From contig JACKFA010000007.1 of NCBI GenBank assembly GCA_020632715.1, positions 186,001 through 250,000 on the forward strand: a stretch of 64,000 nucleotides of DNA, read 5' to 3'. The notes under the pieces were generated by a model, which did no database searches, had not been told where the DNA came from, and saw nothing but the letters and a program-made list of their open reading frames with translations. Shown here one piece after another: positions 54,301-60,070 of this stretch. The position numbers were made by a program, and so were the translations under genes. Position 1 is the first letter of the stretch, and each line of letters begins with the position of its first letter. The DNA is from Deltaproteobacteria bacterium (GTDB lineage: Bacteria > Myxococcota_A > UBA9042 > PHBI01).

Positions 54301-55989
54301 GCCGAGGACGCGCTCGCGGACGTGGAGCCGCAGGACGTCCTGCGGCGCCGAGTGCCAGAGCGTGAGCGGCGTGAAGGGGCCGGGGACGCGCGCCTTCCGG
54401 AGGTCGATGATGTAGGCGCCGACGCCGAGGTAGCTGCAGTAGCCGATGCCGTCCTCGACGGCGAGGTCGGTCGCGATGACGCCGGGGGCGACGGCGTCGA
54501 GCACGCGGATGACGACGGGGGCGAAGACATTGGCGGAGGCGTCGGCGACGGCGATGCGGCCGTCGGCGAGCAGGCAGTAGAGGGTGTCGCCGTCGACGGT
54601 CACGCGCACGACGTCGGCGTCGAACGGCGCGCCGCCGACGAGCCCGAGGTAGACCGGCTGGTACGGATCGGACACGTCGTAGATGTGCACGGCCCCGCCG
54701 ACGCCGATGTAGACGGCGTTGCCGAGGACGGCGAGGGTGCGCGCGTAGCCGGGGACGGCGAGGGTGCCGATGAGGGTCGGGTTCTCGGGGTCGGCGACGT
54801 TGACGCACTTCACCTGCGCGTCGCCGCACGCGAGGAAGACGACGTCGCCGATCTTGCCGAGCTCGAGGCAGTCGAGGTCGGGGTCGGCGTCGTCGTCCCA
54901 GGCGCCGATGACGGAGAACTCGGTGGGATCGCCCTGGTGGCGGCACTCCATGCCGTCACGGCCGGCGGCGACGTAGACGATGTCGCCGTCCTCGATGGCG
55001 TCGTGGATGACGCCGTCGTGGGGGGCGCGGTCGTGCTCGCAGAGGCGCTGCGAGGGGAGGGGGCGCGTGTCGTCGCAGGTGACGCCGTCGACGGTGAGGG
55101 CGCCCGTGAAGAGGCCGCCGACGTGGAGCTCGGCGTCCTGGTGGAAGTCGCGCGCGACGACGGTGCCGTCGATGTTGCCGGCGGTGAAGTCGAGGGTCGC
55201 GAAGGGGGCGAGGAGGGTGCCCTTGAAGCCGTAGGCGCTGCCGTGGATGGCGGTGGCGTCGGGGAAGTTGAAGACGACGCGGCTCGCGTCGAGGGCGCCG
55301 GCGAGCTGGATCTCGCCCATGGCGAAGGTGGCGTCGGCGCCGGTGACGTTCAGGAGGAGGGTGGCGGAGGCGTCGTCGGCCGCGAGGTGGAAGGAGATGG
55401 GGGGGAGGAGGTCGGCGGCGTCGACGCGCACGACGTGGGTGCCGGGGCCGGAGACGCTGACGCGGACGTCGCCGTACCAGGGGACGGGGGCGGGGTCGGT
55501 GGGGGTGGCCTGGGCGAGGAGGATCGAGGTGGTCTCGAGGTCGCGGCAGGCGGAGTCGAGGTCGAGGGTGGGGTCCTCGCGGAAGGCGCCGCCGTCGCGG
55601 AGGGTGACGTCGGCCGTGACGGCGACGGCGTCGGCGAGGGGGAGGCGGTGGACGACGTCGCCGAAGACGGAGCCGGCGCTCGCGACGAAGCGGCCGCCGA
55701 CGAGGAGCGCTGTGTGGGGGACGCCGTGATCGAGGGCCTCGCCGACGGAGAAGCCCGTGGCCGGGCGGAAGTCGCCGGCGGTGGCGACGCTGCCGAGGAC
55801 GTCGCGCGCGCCGACGTAGTCGCCGCAGACGAAGGCGTTGTGGCCGCGGGCGGCGCCGAGATCGAAGGCGCTTTCCGCGGTGGGATCGCAGGGGACCTCG
55901 GCGTGGGCGCCGGGAGCGCCTGCGACGAGGGCGATGGCCAGGGCGGCGCCGAAGAGTGGACGCGCGCCCGAGCGAAGGGTGCCCGGCAT
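39370..55989 (-). CDS. Giant secreted multidomain adhesin-like protein with fibrinogen-like C-terminus
   Basis: One uninterrupted frame gives about 5,539 residues from ATG 55989 (GAGG upstream; signal peptide ALAIALVAGAPGAHA), not the longer frame from 56208. In order: choice-of-anchor A domain (about 38-300); three LVIVD-type propellers, each followed by an SbsA-like Ig domain, to about 1830; a CDDGNACT linker; a fourth propeller and Ig pair to about 2400; GCET and GCG Cys-rich linkers around a soluble propeller (to about 2840); a fibrinogen-like segment (VFCDQTTDGGGWMRV); a Cys linker; 13 tandem beta-sandwich repeats (about 3155-5275); a DUF4215 repeat (GEACDDGG); and a fibrinogen-related domain with GGGWTVFQRR, the DADHD calcium-loop pattern and CHSSNLNG. 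It is probably a cell-surface or matrix protein for adhesion; ligands are unknown. Confidence 0.85.
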   Translation of the reverse strand: MPGTLRSGARPLFGAALAIALVAGAPGAHAEVPCDPTAESAFDLGAARGHNAFVCGDYVGARDVLGSVATAGDFRPATGFSVGEALDHGVPHTALLVGGRFVASAGSVFGDVVHRLPLADAVAVTADVTLRDGGAFREDPTLDLDSACRDLETTSILLAQATPTDPAPVPWYGDVRVSVSGPGTHVVRVDAADLLPPISFHLAADDASATLLLNVTGADATFAMGEIQLAGALDASRVVFNFPDATAIHGSAYGFKGTLLAPFATLDFTAGNIDGTVVARDFHQDAELHVGGLFTGALTVDGVTCDDTRPLPSQRLCEHDRAPHDGVIHDAIEDGDIVYVAAGRDGMECRHQGDPTEFSVIGAWDDDADPDLDCLELGKIGDVVFLACGDAQVKCVNVADPENPTLIGTLAVPGYARTLAVLGNAVYIGVGGAVHIYDVSDPYQPVYLGLVGGAPFDADVVRVTVDGDTLYCLLADGRIAVADASANVFAPVVIRVLDAVAPGVIATDLAVEDGIGYCSYLGVGAYIIDLRKARVPGPFTPLTLWHSAPQDVLRLHVRERVLGCLFGDGRVVLTDARDLTAPVVLSESPGPALGTVIKIFRRWSFCGFGHTLSLIDIPLHVRWLSHRAGTVGACAEAALDVHLSSPVVTSTITASNLVVSTGGAPVAGDRAVDDDVVTFTPAGGAFTEAVQSVLVRQRYLRNVRETLGVRYDFAATFEVGAACIDWTFTPDGVYGGGEAELSFRVNGAVPDETRVWVSPWFDPADPWALATRIGGVDSGAGGFTARWSTPRTRAPRNWYVVAEAVIGGRSYFGPVAVVTVRPILSQTPPPAPGDDLLDVVDGDGSDIAYAAVGGGMVCQHVGDPRAPVVLGRWDNPGSGSCRALTYAAGYVYLACGADGVHVIDVSDPANPVSVYQIAVPAGGAGAVSVALSGAALYIGYGSDIAVWNVAVPTAPVFVRVVASGVASPLLRVVVAGGLLYCAYADGSVVVSDLLADGVFSPVFLRLIAPLYVGVGLLDFWADGSAAYCAFGGGLGVVALDVRLIRDGGWAPGNLWTLAPPSAGANVVRLAVRGGQLACLHSDGQLVVYALRGVLAPRLLVATWGAGAPSICYILRTGWVVVAYGGVWTFVDPPLALLSSTPADGGAVCPDQALELRFSAPVRAGSVNAYTLPVTDAAGARVAGRYDVLGSVVRFTPDAPWELGAIDVAVTPGVENARATAALADGFAFDSDGVCVDLVDAPVAVTAGAGARFGWTVTGGAPSDTRVLLSLTPDVATSYAASVAGGGGAGPFAGAWTTPAWGPVTWYAQAEATVAGKVHKSAVRSFVATPPLATTGTGSTDPDARILAAADGPGDVGYFALGVGGVVVRDVSNPAAPVDLGTWSVTGLGECSVLDVSGTTVYVACGASGVHILDCADPAHPVRVGLIALDAVSLVHIGSALYVGLASGDIVVWDVSAPSAPVQKLVIAASSGGSPLVTLAVDGFVLYCLYLDGSIGVIDARVVFAPVVVRHLGARFPGDVGVGLVVVGGVGYCAYGTAGVAILDLTYVLDTSWAPVQLGLVARPAGSANLIGFSYRGGVIAWIFAGGGFGTVSVVNPLAPRVLHYSVSLGAPTAVAIFASGYAYCAYGLVANFVDVPPFVVHTAPLAGVAGACPTDALRLAFSSALDPATVNATTVTVTRDGLAIPVTRSVAGNVLTISPGSAFGGTVTVTVNGVHNTRGTAGPADGETVSIPFAPLCLAWRAVPDTTAAGQGLGFAFDVIGGAPDAGEVLVGPLSAPVTSWAALPATADGGGFVASGVSATVATPTVYGAVPRAVAAGQTVYGPVTSFLVVPEPCALAPRCDDGNACTDDACTPYVGCTAPPAPDGTTCDDGDPATTVSTCEAGACQGYLPSQPVGSVDLGPSVGAGVIRRVVQVGGLVYVAVDAGGLRILDVSGGGDPVLVGAWSLAGADACTDLVVDGDYAILTCGGVLQVVNVSVVGAPVLVGSVPAAGATSVAFADGVLYVGVGAELWAYTLGAGGALTYVGAWPSGGGTGGGYVFTRVFYWAGSLYGLLGDGTVVVWGFTTPTSPYVAYTWPPATAGVATDVVVVNGVLYVAYASYGVYAFDITNPAAPVQIWWSGAYPVTSLAVYGTVLVYGTADGAIVTTDVTDPAHPHVLSWSYAASGVTAAAVLVHQGVVNAFAAAGQTAVVLDVPPYVVAMSPHPGTLGLCAGGPVDLWFSSRLDPASVTADTVRVEAVESGVVTGQVAGALAVADARVTFTPDAGALPTGSYRVTVTDGVANTRGTPGPLTGFTADFSVIAACVRWTSAPSVILGGQTGAFTWDVDGGPAASGELLLATSPDPLALGAEPVVLPATAAGSGFTVTWTAPIVPQSLVYYALPRVDVGGDAVLGQVIPFIVSACPAGLGECDGNPANGCETNVLTSDDHCGACGNACGAAAQCEAGDCVDDPVCAAGTASCDGVNGNGCETVVGGNDVNNCGGCGIRCGGGVCSAGVCQATTLVAAGAAGSDLFGVDVDDDYLYWAARGSRQVLRATKDGQAVTVLASGYYAHDVAADATHVYFTTLTDGALYRVPREGGAVEPIAAGLATPFAIERWGDAVETTNYAYSGSGSIQRVSLLDGAVTTPVSGLSSLLGGLGRDRKFAYVSGWSAGAVYKVPVFGGTVETVASGLGNVEATALDAGYVYYAGGGLGRVHLATGDVEGFATTGTSYGVAVDDRYVYWTNNTYGTVNRLAKPVVGGDNLVCASLRGDCNADASDDCEVDLESDHANCGGCGVACDVGEACTGGVCGPVACAVGRADCDGDGANRCEVDSDHDPLNCGGCGVACASGACMAGTCVPDSVERSCLAHLAAGDDADGYYLVDPDDAGPKPPVVVFCDQTTDGGGWMRVARAADTNGLADYEFRAAVGGDRSLLNVAFTGGAPDGAQFTQALDDVVAEDAGPVSVQYACYDARQPSSTSFWAKAEAVDWATYRGNLDAANPAFVMTPVAAVNASGQRVSDGQLTVFGRDSYGVTSCQNGYAGQSGVKLVCESGQTPMSKGGVWMLTHYTGGYSEVTSCGSVGGSFLAHYAGEVRVREHDCADQVADADETDVDCGGPVCGPCGDGLACDGGADCASGVCDGGACQAPTCSDGVKNGDEEGRDCGGADCGPCGGVTWQNLVGVTEANTADGSGLVKTGGSANVWDAGASSVETIAGDGYVVFTAAATGAYRMIGLGTGDASASYTDIEHAWYLYGGSLQIYEAGSLVGGFGGYAAGDTFRVEARGGVVRYFHDDVLIYTSQRAPAFPLRVDTSFYTAGGAISGVDLVDCDAGPDAFCDRAVTWRNGTSVRATVQDLATTQPSAGWSAGVSSVEALTCADGEARAVATETTTDRMFGLGTIDSGPSQSDIERAFFLRANGDLNVVESGADKGKVGEYATGDVLTVRVDGDTVTYLQNGLERYTSTSALNSIASWGVDTSFYTPGATLAGVTLIDRDTAGDATCGNTFWRDWNCVVRGDTLRREVGSGWDQGARSVAELASGDGFVETTVLETGTRRMFGLGAVDSNKSYSDIEFATYLYSSSIQIYESASFAGDFGTFAAGDVFRVEVRGGRVRYLKNGVGYYTSTRAPSYPLFLDTSLYDTGATLVAPRIAACDGDALCDGDLHWQNGVGVRGTATSLTKDATNGQWSAGASSEESLACGRGSVSVTATETTTARFFGLGKGDASRGYDDVDYGFQLRSGGLLEIWESGALRADGFAYATGDVLTVEADVPDVRYYKNGDLLYESVVPFDVLDELRVDTSFGTPGATLAGFALEDLDLGDPTCGGGDFWANVTGLSVKGAALKKTGASSGYDAGASSVAVLAGDGYVTFTAPENGTTRAAGLSVGDANTGYTEIDYEIYLAGSTIQIYENGAYRGSFGTYQPGSVFTVLRKDGRIRYARDGVGFYTSAVAPPAGAMIVDTTFYSPGAVLSAFALVDCEDGGGDVVCEPPLRWQNGRYVTGTPSSLRSDPGAGGWYTGASSEETISCARGYVEMVIPADAETNGRRVFGIGVGDASQSIDDVDYAFYLGLAGDLYVFENGAQVNQTPWVWRPGDTLRVAIDAPEVTYWQTDAVTGATTLRHTSAKPALAIDDYRLDTSFHGANVSLGGLSLVDLDAGGDTTCGAAAFWTNAAGPIVAKGASLKKVGSGSAYDTGASSQASLAGDGYVAFTAPETSTTRAAGLNAVDASTDYTDIDYEIYLAGSTIYVYENGVGRGSFGTYDAGARFAVLVSDGVVRYLKDGVGFYTSPTPPSGAYVADTSLYSPGARLTDFEITPCTAGDTICHPALRWQNGRYLRGTPSSLTQDALYSGWAAGASSEEQVSCGRGRVSTTVTQVGAERMFGLGAGDGGQSYGDIDYAFYLRSDNQLGIYENGADRGVVGTYAVDDVLTVAIDVPTVTYAKNGTVVYTSAVPALLVEDWRLDTSLNAAGSTLSGLVLVDDDAGGDASCGGDAFWRNAAGPIVAKGASLKKIGSGSAYDAGASSQAALTGDGYVAFTAPETSTTRAAGLNAVDGSTDYTDIDYEIYLASNTIYVYENGVGRGSFGTYDAGARFAVLVSDGVVRYLKDGVGFYTSPTPPSGAYVADTSLYSPGARLTDFELTPCTAGDTICHPALRWQNGRYLRGTPSSLTQDALYSGWAAGASSEEQVSCGRGRVSTTVTQVGAERMFGLGAGDAGQSYGDIEYAFYLRSDNQLGIYENGADRGVVGTYAVDDVLTVAIDAPAVEYLKNGTVVYTSAVDALLIEDWRLDTSFNAAGSTLSGLSLVDDDAGGDATCGASAYWAAPVGGLVAKGDSLKKVSGSGSAYDAGAVSATTLAGDGYVSFVAPENTTIRAIGLSVGDTNTDYTDIDYAIYLSGSTIYVYENGAVGRSFGTYQPGDDFAIVRQGGKVRYLHRGVGFYTSAKAPPAGAMLVDTSFYSVGARLSEVALRDCVAGDALCEAALHWQNGQQLAGTPTSLALLPGGGGWGTGASSEEVVSCGRGRVTVVATETTTRRMVGLGVGDAGAGYGDIEYAFYLQQGGVLGVYEGGADRGAVGSYATGDELTVEVDLPVVRYRRNGTVVYTSAVPVTIVDTLRVDTSFYDAGATLGGIELVDDDAGGDVSCGADAFWTDVVGLNARGSSLAKDGASGSWDAGARSVDAIAIGGYMELTPGNTGAERMIGLGNGSVDAGYGDIEYAFYLTGATSLQIYESGVFRASVGSYAATDRLRIDVDGGVVRYYRNGALLYTSAVAATLPLNVDTAFATPGGKVLDVVIGDVDPADCGNGALDFGEACDDGGAVGGDGCSATCDVESGWKCEGAPSVCELYPILASCKALRDAGYEVSGVYDIDPDGASGAAPFSVWCDQETDGGGWTVFQRRTAASDFYLGWTDYVAGFGDPETAYWVGLEHLAALSVLSPFGPLEARVDLVHAGTAYYEKYAAFSVGGAATLYTLTVSGPSGTAGDSLTPHSGYAFTTWDADHDTDGTQNCAVRYTGAWWYNACHSSNLNGAWGSTEYGRGVNWYSTTGYYASATFTEMKVREP
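40165..46530 (-). repeat. Thirteen tandem domain repeats, two alternating types
   Basis: I count 13 units averaging about 163 residues (490 bp). Odd units have a form like DAGASS then GDGYVxFTAxETxTRAxGL and IQIYENG; even units have LRWQNGRYLRGTPSSL, GASSEExxxCGRG and VLTVxID. All share the FGLG or AGL-xxD, Y-x-DIEY and VDTSFY core and end in a D-D-AGGDxxCG linker, suggesting a jelly-roll or SPRY-like sandwich. The working duplication unit is a pair of domains. Confidence 0.8.
41642..43595. repeat. Nearly identical 978-bp direct tandem repeat
   Basis: Domain pairs 7-8 and 9-10 are almost the same at DNA level: for example GTGGTCGACACGCGCCCGCG occurs at 41963 and at 42941, and both flanks match for hundreds of bases with few differences (GTGAGCTC at 42134 against GTGATCTC at 43112). 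The period, 978 bp, is 326 codons, so the copy number can change without a frameshift. This is the youngest duplication in the gene. Confidence 0.85.
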
Positions 55990-56283
55990 CGTTTGCTGCC
56001 TCGAGGTGGGACGTGTTTTCGGTGGATTCCGAGCTCCGCAGCGCTCGGCGATACAATCCTCGCTCACGGGCCGGACGCGGGTCAAGGGTGCGTTCGCTCG
56101 CGCGCGATGGGGCAGGGACGGGCGCGGGCGACGACATTGAAAAGGCCGTGATCTCCGGCCGGTCGCGGCGCGGATCCGAGAGGGACAACCACGGCGGCAC
56201 GGAGGCACGGAGGGTTCAGCGGCGCGATCGGCCTCGGGCCGTGAATGGGCGCGTGGCTGGCCGATCAGGGCGCCGCGGGGGCC

Positions 56284-56853
56284 TCAGAGGAGCTGGCCGA
56301 AGGCGTCGAGCTCGGCCTTGGGGAGGCGGACGACGTGGAGGAAGGTCCAGGCGTCGGCGGTCTTCCGGAGGTCGACGCAGGCGGCCTCGTCGCCCGCGAG
56401 GTTCGCGAAGGGGACGAGGATGCGCTCGGCGTCACCGCGCGGGGCCCCGAGGGCGCCGCGGTTCCAGGCGACGACGGCGGCGTAGCGCCAGGAGCCGGCG
56501 CCGAAGAGGGAGTCGTAGCGCGGGGTGCCGGGCTCGATGAGCTCCGCGGCCTCGGTGGCGGCGGCGCCGGAGAGGGAGGTGAGGGCGGCGACGTCCTTCG
56601 CGAGCCAGCGCTCGAGGACCGTGCGCGCGAGGGCCTGCGCGGCCTTCGCCTGCTCGCTCGTGACGGGGTCGGTGGGCTCGACGGGGGTGACCGGATCCGT
56701 CGGGTCGGTGGGATCGGTCGGGTCGGTCGGCTGGGTCGGATCGGTCGGCAGCGTCGGGTCCGTCGGGGTCGCGACGGGCGGGACCTTGCCCGTGTCGCAC
56801 GCGACGAGGGTGAGCGCGAGAACGACGCCGCAGAGGGTGCGCCAGATGGTCAT
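56284..56853 (-). CDS. Lipoprotein with Pro-Thr-Asp repeat linker
   Basis: ATG 56853 has GGAGG 7 bp upstream. The 189-residue product starts MTIWRTLCGVVLALTLVAC, a clear lipoprotein signal, then has a linker of about 35 residues of PTDPTDP repeats, then a globular domain of about 120 residues (AAQALARTVLERWLAKDVAALTSLSG and AWTFLHVVRLPKAELDAFGQLL) that resembles SnoaL/NTF2-like or DUF4019-type small domains without recognisable catalytic residues. It lies just upstream of the giant gene's promoter, on the same strand but separated by 294 bp in which I see no gene. Confidence 0.72.
   Translation of the reverse strand: MTIWRTLCGVVLALTLVACDTGKVPPVATPTDPTLPTDPTQPTDPTDPTDPTDPVTPVEPTDPVTSEQAKAAQALARTVLERWLAKDVAALTSLSGAAATEAAELIEPGTPRYDSLFGAGSWRYAAVVAWNRGALGAPRGDAERILVPFANLAGDEAACVDLRKTADAWTFLHVVRLPKAELDAFGQLL
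56662..56766. repeat. 9-bp repeats coding for the Pro-Thr-Asp linker
   Basis: GGTCGGTCG/GGATCGGTC-type 9-mers repeat in tandem, coding for PTD units on the minus strand. Copy-number change would lengthen or shorten the linker in steps of three residues. Confidence 0.7.
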
Positions 56854-57103
56854 CGAAGCCTCCGATGGGAGCGCTCGCGCCGGAGCGCGACGCTCGAACA
56901 GCCCGCAACTGTCTCGAGTGAGGAACAGCTCTAGGAACGCACGAAGGCGCCTGGATTTCAAGGGCCAGGTGCGGGCGCGCCCCGGCTGGGCGCGCGACGA
57001 GCGAGGCGGGCGCGGCGTCAGCGCGGGGTCCGGGCCGGGGGTGGTCTCGGCGCCGGGATCGTGGCAGAACCTGGGCCGAACCGACCTGCCTGGAGCCAGA
57101 ACG

Positions 57104-57784
57104 ATGTCCGAGCCCCGCTTCCTCCTGCACTACGCCCCGTGGTCCCGCGCGCAGCGCGCGCTCTGGCTGCTCGAGGAGGCGCGCCTCCCGTACGCGCTCG
57201 TGGAGCACGATCTGCAGAAGGGGACGCACAAGCGCGCCGAGTACCTCGGGCTGAACCCGGACGGGAAGGTACCGGCGCTGGTCGATCGCGGGCCGGAGGG
57301 CGGCGGCGGCAAGTGGCCGGTGGTCGTGACGGAGAGCGCGGCGATCTGCCTCTACGTGGCGGACCTCTCGGGCGACGCCTACCTCGCGCCGCCGGTCGGA
57401 TCGCCGGACCGCGCGGCCTACATGACGTGGCTCGTGTACGCGGCGTCGGTGCTCGAGCCCGCGTTCGCGGACATGGTCTACGGGCGGGCGGAGACGCCGC
57501 GGCCGGGGTCGATCGGGTGGCCGCCGTTCGCGGAGGCGGTGGAGCGCTGCGGGCAGGCGCTCGAGCAGCGCGGGGGCGAGGCGCCGTACCTGCTCGGCGA
57601 GCGCTTCTCGGCGGCGGACATCATGGTCGGCGGGATGCTCGGCTGGGTGGTCGCGTGGAACAAGATCGAGGCGACGCCGGCGATCCGGCGCTACCTCGAC
57701 GCGCTGAACGCGCGGCCGGCGCACCAGCGGGCGGAGGCGAAGCAGGCCGAGATCATCGCGGCGCGGCAGGCCGCGGCGCAGTAG
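57104..57784 (+). CDS. Glutathione S-transferase family protein
   Basis: The 226-residue product has the two-domain GST fold: an N-terminal thioredoxin-like part (FLLHYAPWSRAQRALWLLEEARLPYALVEHDL, then LNPDGKVPALVD and the Glu-Ser pair TESAAICLYVAD that binds glutathione) and an all-helical C-terminal part with the DIMVGGMLGWV segment. The usual catalytic Ser/Tyr/Cys position is Ser in PWSRA. It conjugates glutathione or handles related thiols in detoxification; the substrate is unknown. GGAG lies 8 bp before ATG 57104. A perfect hairpin follows the stop. Confidence 0.88.
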   Translation: MSEPRFLLHYAPWSRAQRALWLLEEARLPYALVEHDLQKGTHKRAEYLGLNPDGKVPALVDRGPEGGGGKWPVVVTESAAICLYVADLSGDAYLAPPVGSPDRAAYMTWLVYAASVLEPAFADMVYGRAETPRPGSIGWPPFAEAVERCGQALEQRGGEAPYLLGERFSAADIMVGGMLGWVVAWNKIEATPAIRRYLDALNARPAHQRAEAKQAEIIAARQAAAQ

Positions 57785-57786
57785 GG

Positions 57787-57810
57787 GATCGTCAAGCTGG
57801 CTTGACGATC
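57787..57810 (+). terminator. Perfect 10-bp hairpin after the GST gene
   Basis: GATCGTCAAG (57787-57796) and CTTGACGATC (57801-57810) pair perfectly around a CTGG loop, starting 3 bp after the stop codon. No T-run follows, but position and perfection fit a terminator. Confidence 0.7.
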
Positions 57811-57905
57811 GGGTCGACGGCGCGACGGCTGGTGGAGTCCGTTGCGCGCTTGATCCGAGGCGTCGGTGTCCCGAAGATGGGCGGCCCTTGCCGGGAGGTG
57901 CCGCC

Positions 57906-58889
57906 GTGACCGTCAGAGACAGCGTCCTCGCCTCGTTCGTCGCCGTCGTCGTCGCCCTCGGGGCCTGTGACGCCGACACCACCGCGCGCGATCCGACGTT
58001 GCGCACGGCGCGCTACGGGACGGTGCGGTCTGCGCCGGTCGTGGTCGGCGCCGAGGGCGGGGAGCTCGCGGCGGCGGGCGTCACGATCGTGATCCCGGCG
58101 GGCGCCCTCGCGAGCGACGTCGCGGTCTCCTTTGCGGTGACGACGACGAGCGTCGCGACGGGGGCGAGCGCGCGGCGCACCGTGACGCTCGAGCCCGAGG
58201 GGCTCGTCTTCGCGGCGCCCGCCACGGTGACGCTCTCGCTCCTGTCGGACGAGGCCGGCGCCGACTACGAGGCTGTCACGGGGCTCCGGCTCGTGGCGCT
58301 CACGCGGGGCGAGGGGGAGCTCAGCGCGCCGATCTGGGACTCGCGGGGCGTCACGGTGGGGCCGCCGGTCTGCGAGCCGGGCTGCGGGAGCGGCGGCGCG
58401 TGCCACGCGGCGGTCTGCCTCGCGACGTGCGCGAGCGACGCGGACTGCGCCGAGGGGCCGCTTTGCGGCAACGGCGTCACCGCCTCGGTGAGCCGCGAGG
58501 GGCGCTGCGACGACGCCGCCGGCGCCTGCGTCCTCGTCGGGCAGACGGTTACGCCCTGCGCGCGCGGCTGCGCGATCGACGTGTCGAACCGCTGCCTCCC
58601 GGAGGACGCCTGCGCGCCGCCGCGCGTCTCCTGGGCGGGGGAGCGGGGTGTCTGCCTGTGCGGCTTCCCCGAGCTCGCGTGTACGGCGCCGGAGGGGGAC
58701 GCGGCGTGGGTCGGGGCGGCCTGCGACGCCGACGCGGACTGCGCGGGGCTCGGCTGCGAGGGGCTCGCGACGTGCCTCCGGCCGGGGGCGCGGTTCCCGG
58801 CGCGGTGCGACGACGACGCGCTCTTCTCGTGCTGGTACGTCCCGGAGGCGTTCGCGGGGCCGTGCGCGCCGCTCTGCGGCGCGGAGTGA
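57906..58889 (+). CDS. Cys-rich lipoprotein with ZU5-like domain
   Basis: GTG 57906 has GGGAGG 6 bp upstream. The 327-residue product has a lipoprotein signal ending ALGAC. A beta-rich domain (GGELAAAGVTIVIPAGALASDVAVSFAV and RTVTLEPEGLVFAAPATVTLSL) follows the pattern of ZU5/GAIN-like domains found in secreted proteins. The C-terminal 190 residues are Cys-rich with CASDADCAEGPLCGNG-type motifs and about 25 Cys residues. It is probably a disulfide-rich surface protein; the function is unknown. Confidence 0.75.
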   Translation: MTVRDSVLASFVAVVVALGACDADTTARDPTLRTARYGTVRSAPVVVGAEGGELAAAGVTIVIPAGALASDVAVSFAVTTTSVATGASARRTVTLEPEGLVFAAPATVTLSLLSDEAGADYEAVTGLRLVALTRGEGELSAPIWDSRGVTVGPPVCEPGCGSGGACHAAVCLATCASDADCAEGPLCGNGVTASVSREGRCDDAAGACVLVGQTVTPCARGCAIDVSNRCLPEDACAPPRVSWAGERGVCLCGFPELACTAPEGDAAWVGAACDADADCAGLGCEGLATCLRPGARFPARCDDDALFSCWYVPEAFAGPCAPLCGAE

Positions 58890-59042
58890 CGCGGGCGTAG
58901 GTAGGATCCGCGTGAGCAGGGGTGCTCAGCCGCCGTCACGGGGGCGGATTGAGCAGACGTGCCGCGAGCAACCGTGCTCATTCGCGTCTCGATCGCGAGG
59001 ACGCCCTTCCAGGCGTCGTCGTCGTGCCGTCCCATCGCCGTA

Positions 59043-59078
59043 CACGGACACGGACACGGACACGGACACGGACACGGA
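59043..59078. repeat. Six copies of the hexamer CACGGA upstream of a lipoprotein start
   Basis: Six perfect direct CACGGA copies (36 bp) end 25 bp before the ATG at 59104, probably in the 5' leader or promoter spacer. Such repeats change length by slippage and could alter promoter or ribosome-site spacing. Confidence 0.85.
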
Positions 59079-59103
59079 CGTACACGGCGCGAGGGCACGG
59101 GAC

Positions 59104-59994
59104 ATGACGCGAGGGACCTCACTTCTCGGGGCGACGTTGGTGGCGATGACGCTGGGGGCGGCGCTCTCCGCGTGCGGCTTCGGGATCGGCGCGGGCGTGC
59201 GCTACCACCCGGTGACGGTGACGGACGGGAAGGGGCTCTCGGCCGACGTCACCGGCGGCGAGTGGTCGAAGGGGATGCTGTCGCCGGAGATCACGATCTA
59301 CGACCGCACGGGGCTCATGCTGGCCGGGCTCGTGACGGCGGCGAACCGCTACAACGCAGCCCAGGACGCGCTCGCCTCGGCGCGGGCGCGCGGCGTGCCC
59401 GCGGGGAGCTCGGTCCCGTACACCTACGAGGTCATGCCGGCGCTGCCGGGGATGTTCACGCGGCTCACGTTCAGCTGGGGCAGCTCCGACGACATCGAGA
59501 GCAAGACGGGGAGGTCGCTCCGCACGGACTTCAGCTACTTCTCGTTCGACCTGCGGACGCGGATGCTGACGTGGCCGCTCGGGGACACGGCGAACCTCCT
59601 GTCGTTCGACATCGGCGTGAACTGGACCTCCTACGACGGCGACGACGCCGAGGCGAAGCGGCAGATCTACGGCCTCTCGTTCGACTACATCGGGATGCCG
59701 CTCGGGCTCGCGCACAGCCTGGGCCTCGGCGACCGCTTCGTGCTCTCGGAGCGCGTGATGATCGACCCCGTGATGTGGCTCGTCGGCGCCATCGTGGGCG
59801 ACGGCGGGCTCCCGTGGGAGGTGGGCGTGCGCCTCGACGCGGCCGTGGTGCCGGAGATCTTCGACGGCGGCGACCTCTTCGCGTTCGCGGACGTGCAGTT
59901 CCGCCACCTGCCGGAGATCGGCGAAGATCGCTACGCGAGCGAGTGGACGGCCACGTTCGGCATCGGGCTCGTGACGGACATCGCGAGCCCGTAG
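59104..59994 (+). CDS. Lipoprotein, probably outer-membrane associated
   Basis: The 296-residue product starts MTRGTSLLGATLVAMTLGAALSAC, a lipoprotein signal (lipobox LSAC). The mature part has several amphipathic beta strands with aromatic girdles (FTRLTFSWGSSDD, FSYFSFDLRTRML, LLSFDIGVNWTSYDGDD) and ends FGIGLVTDIASP, like a small barrel or a barrel-associated protein. I recognise no family. The ribosome site is weak (GGG at 59099), and a hexamer repeat lies just upstream, so expression may vary. The next gene follows after about 75 bp and may be co-transcribed. Confidence 0.65.
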   Translation: MTRGTSLLGATLVAMTLGAALSACGFGIGAGVRYHPVTVTDGKGLSADVTGGEWSKGMLSPEITIYDRTGLMLAGLVTAANRYNAAQDALASARARGVPAGSSVPYTYEVMPALPGMFTRLTFSWGSSDDIESKTGRSLRTDFSYFSFDLRTRMLTWPLGDTANLLSFDIGVNWTSYDGDDAEAKRQIYGLSFDYIGMPLGLAHSLGLGDRFVLSERVMIDPVMWLVGAIVGDGGLPWEVGVRLDAAVVPEIFDGGDLFAFADVQFRHLPEIGEDRYASEWTATFGIGLVTDIASP

Positions 59995-60070
59995 TCGTCT
60001 GGACTTTCGCGCGAGCGCCGGCATGATGGCCGCGCGGCGCCCCGAACCGAGCGGGCCCCGCGCGGAGCCG

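Noticed and set aside
55990..56208. Longer N-terminus of the giant protein from 56208
   Set aside because: The extra 73 residues are Arg/Pro-rich with no ribosome site, and would bury the signal peptide that starts at 55989.
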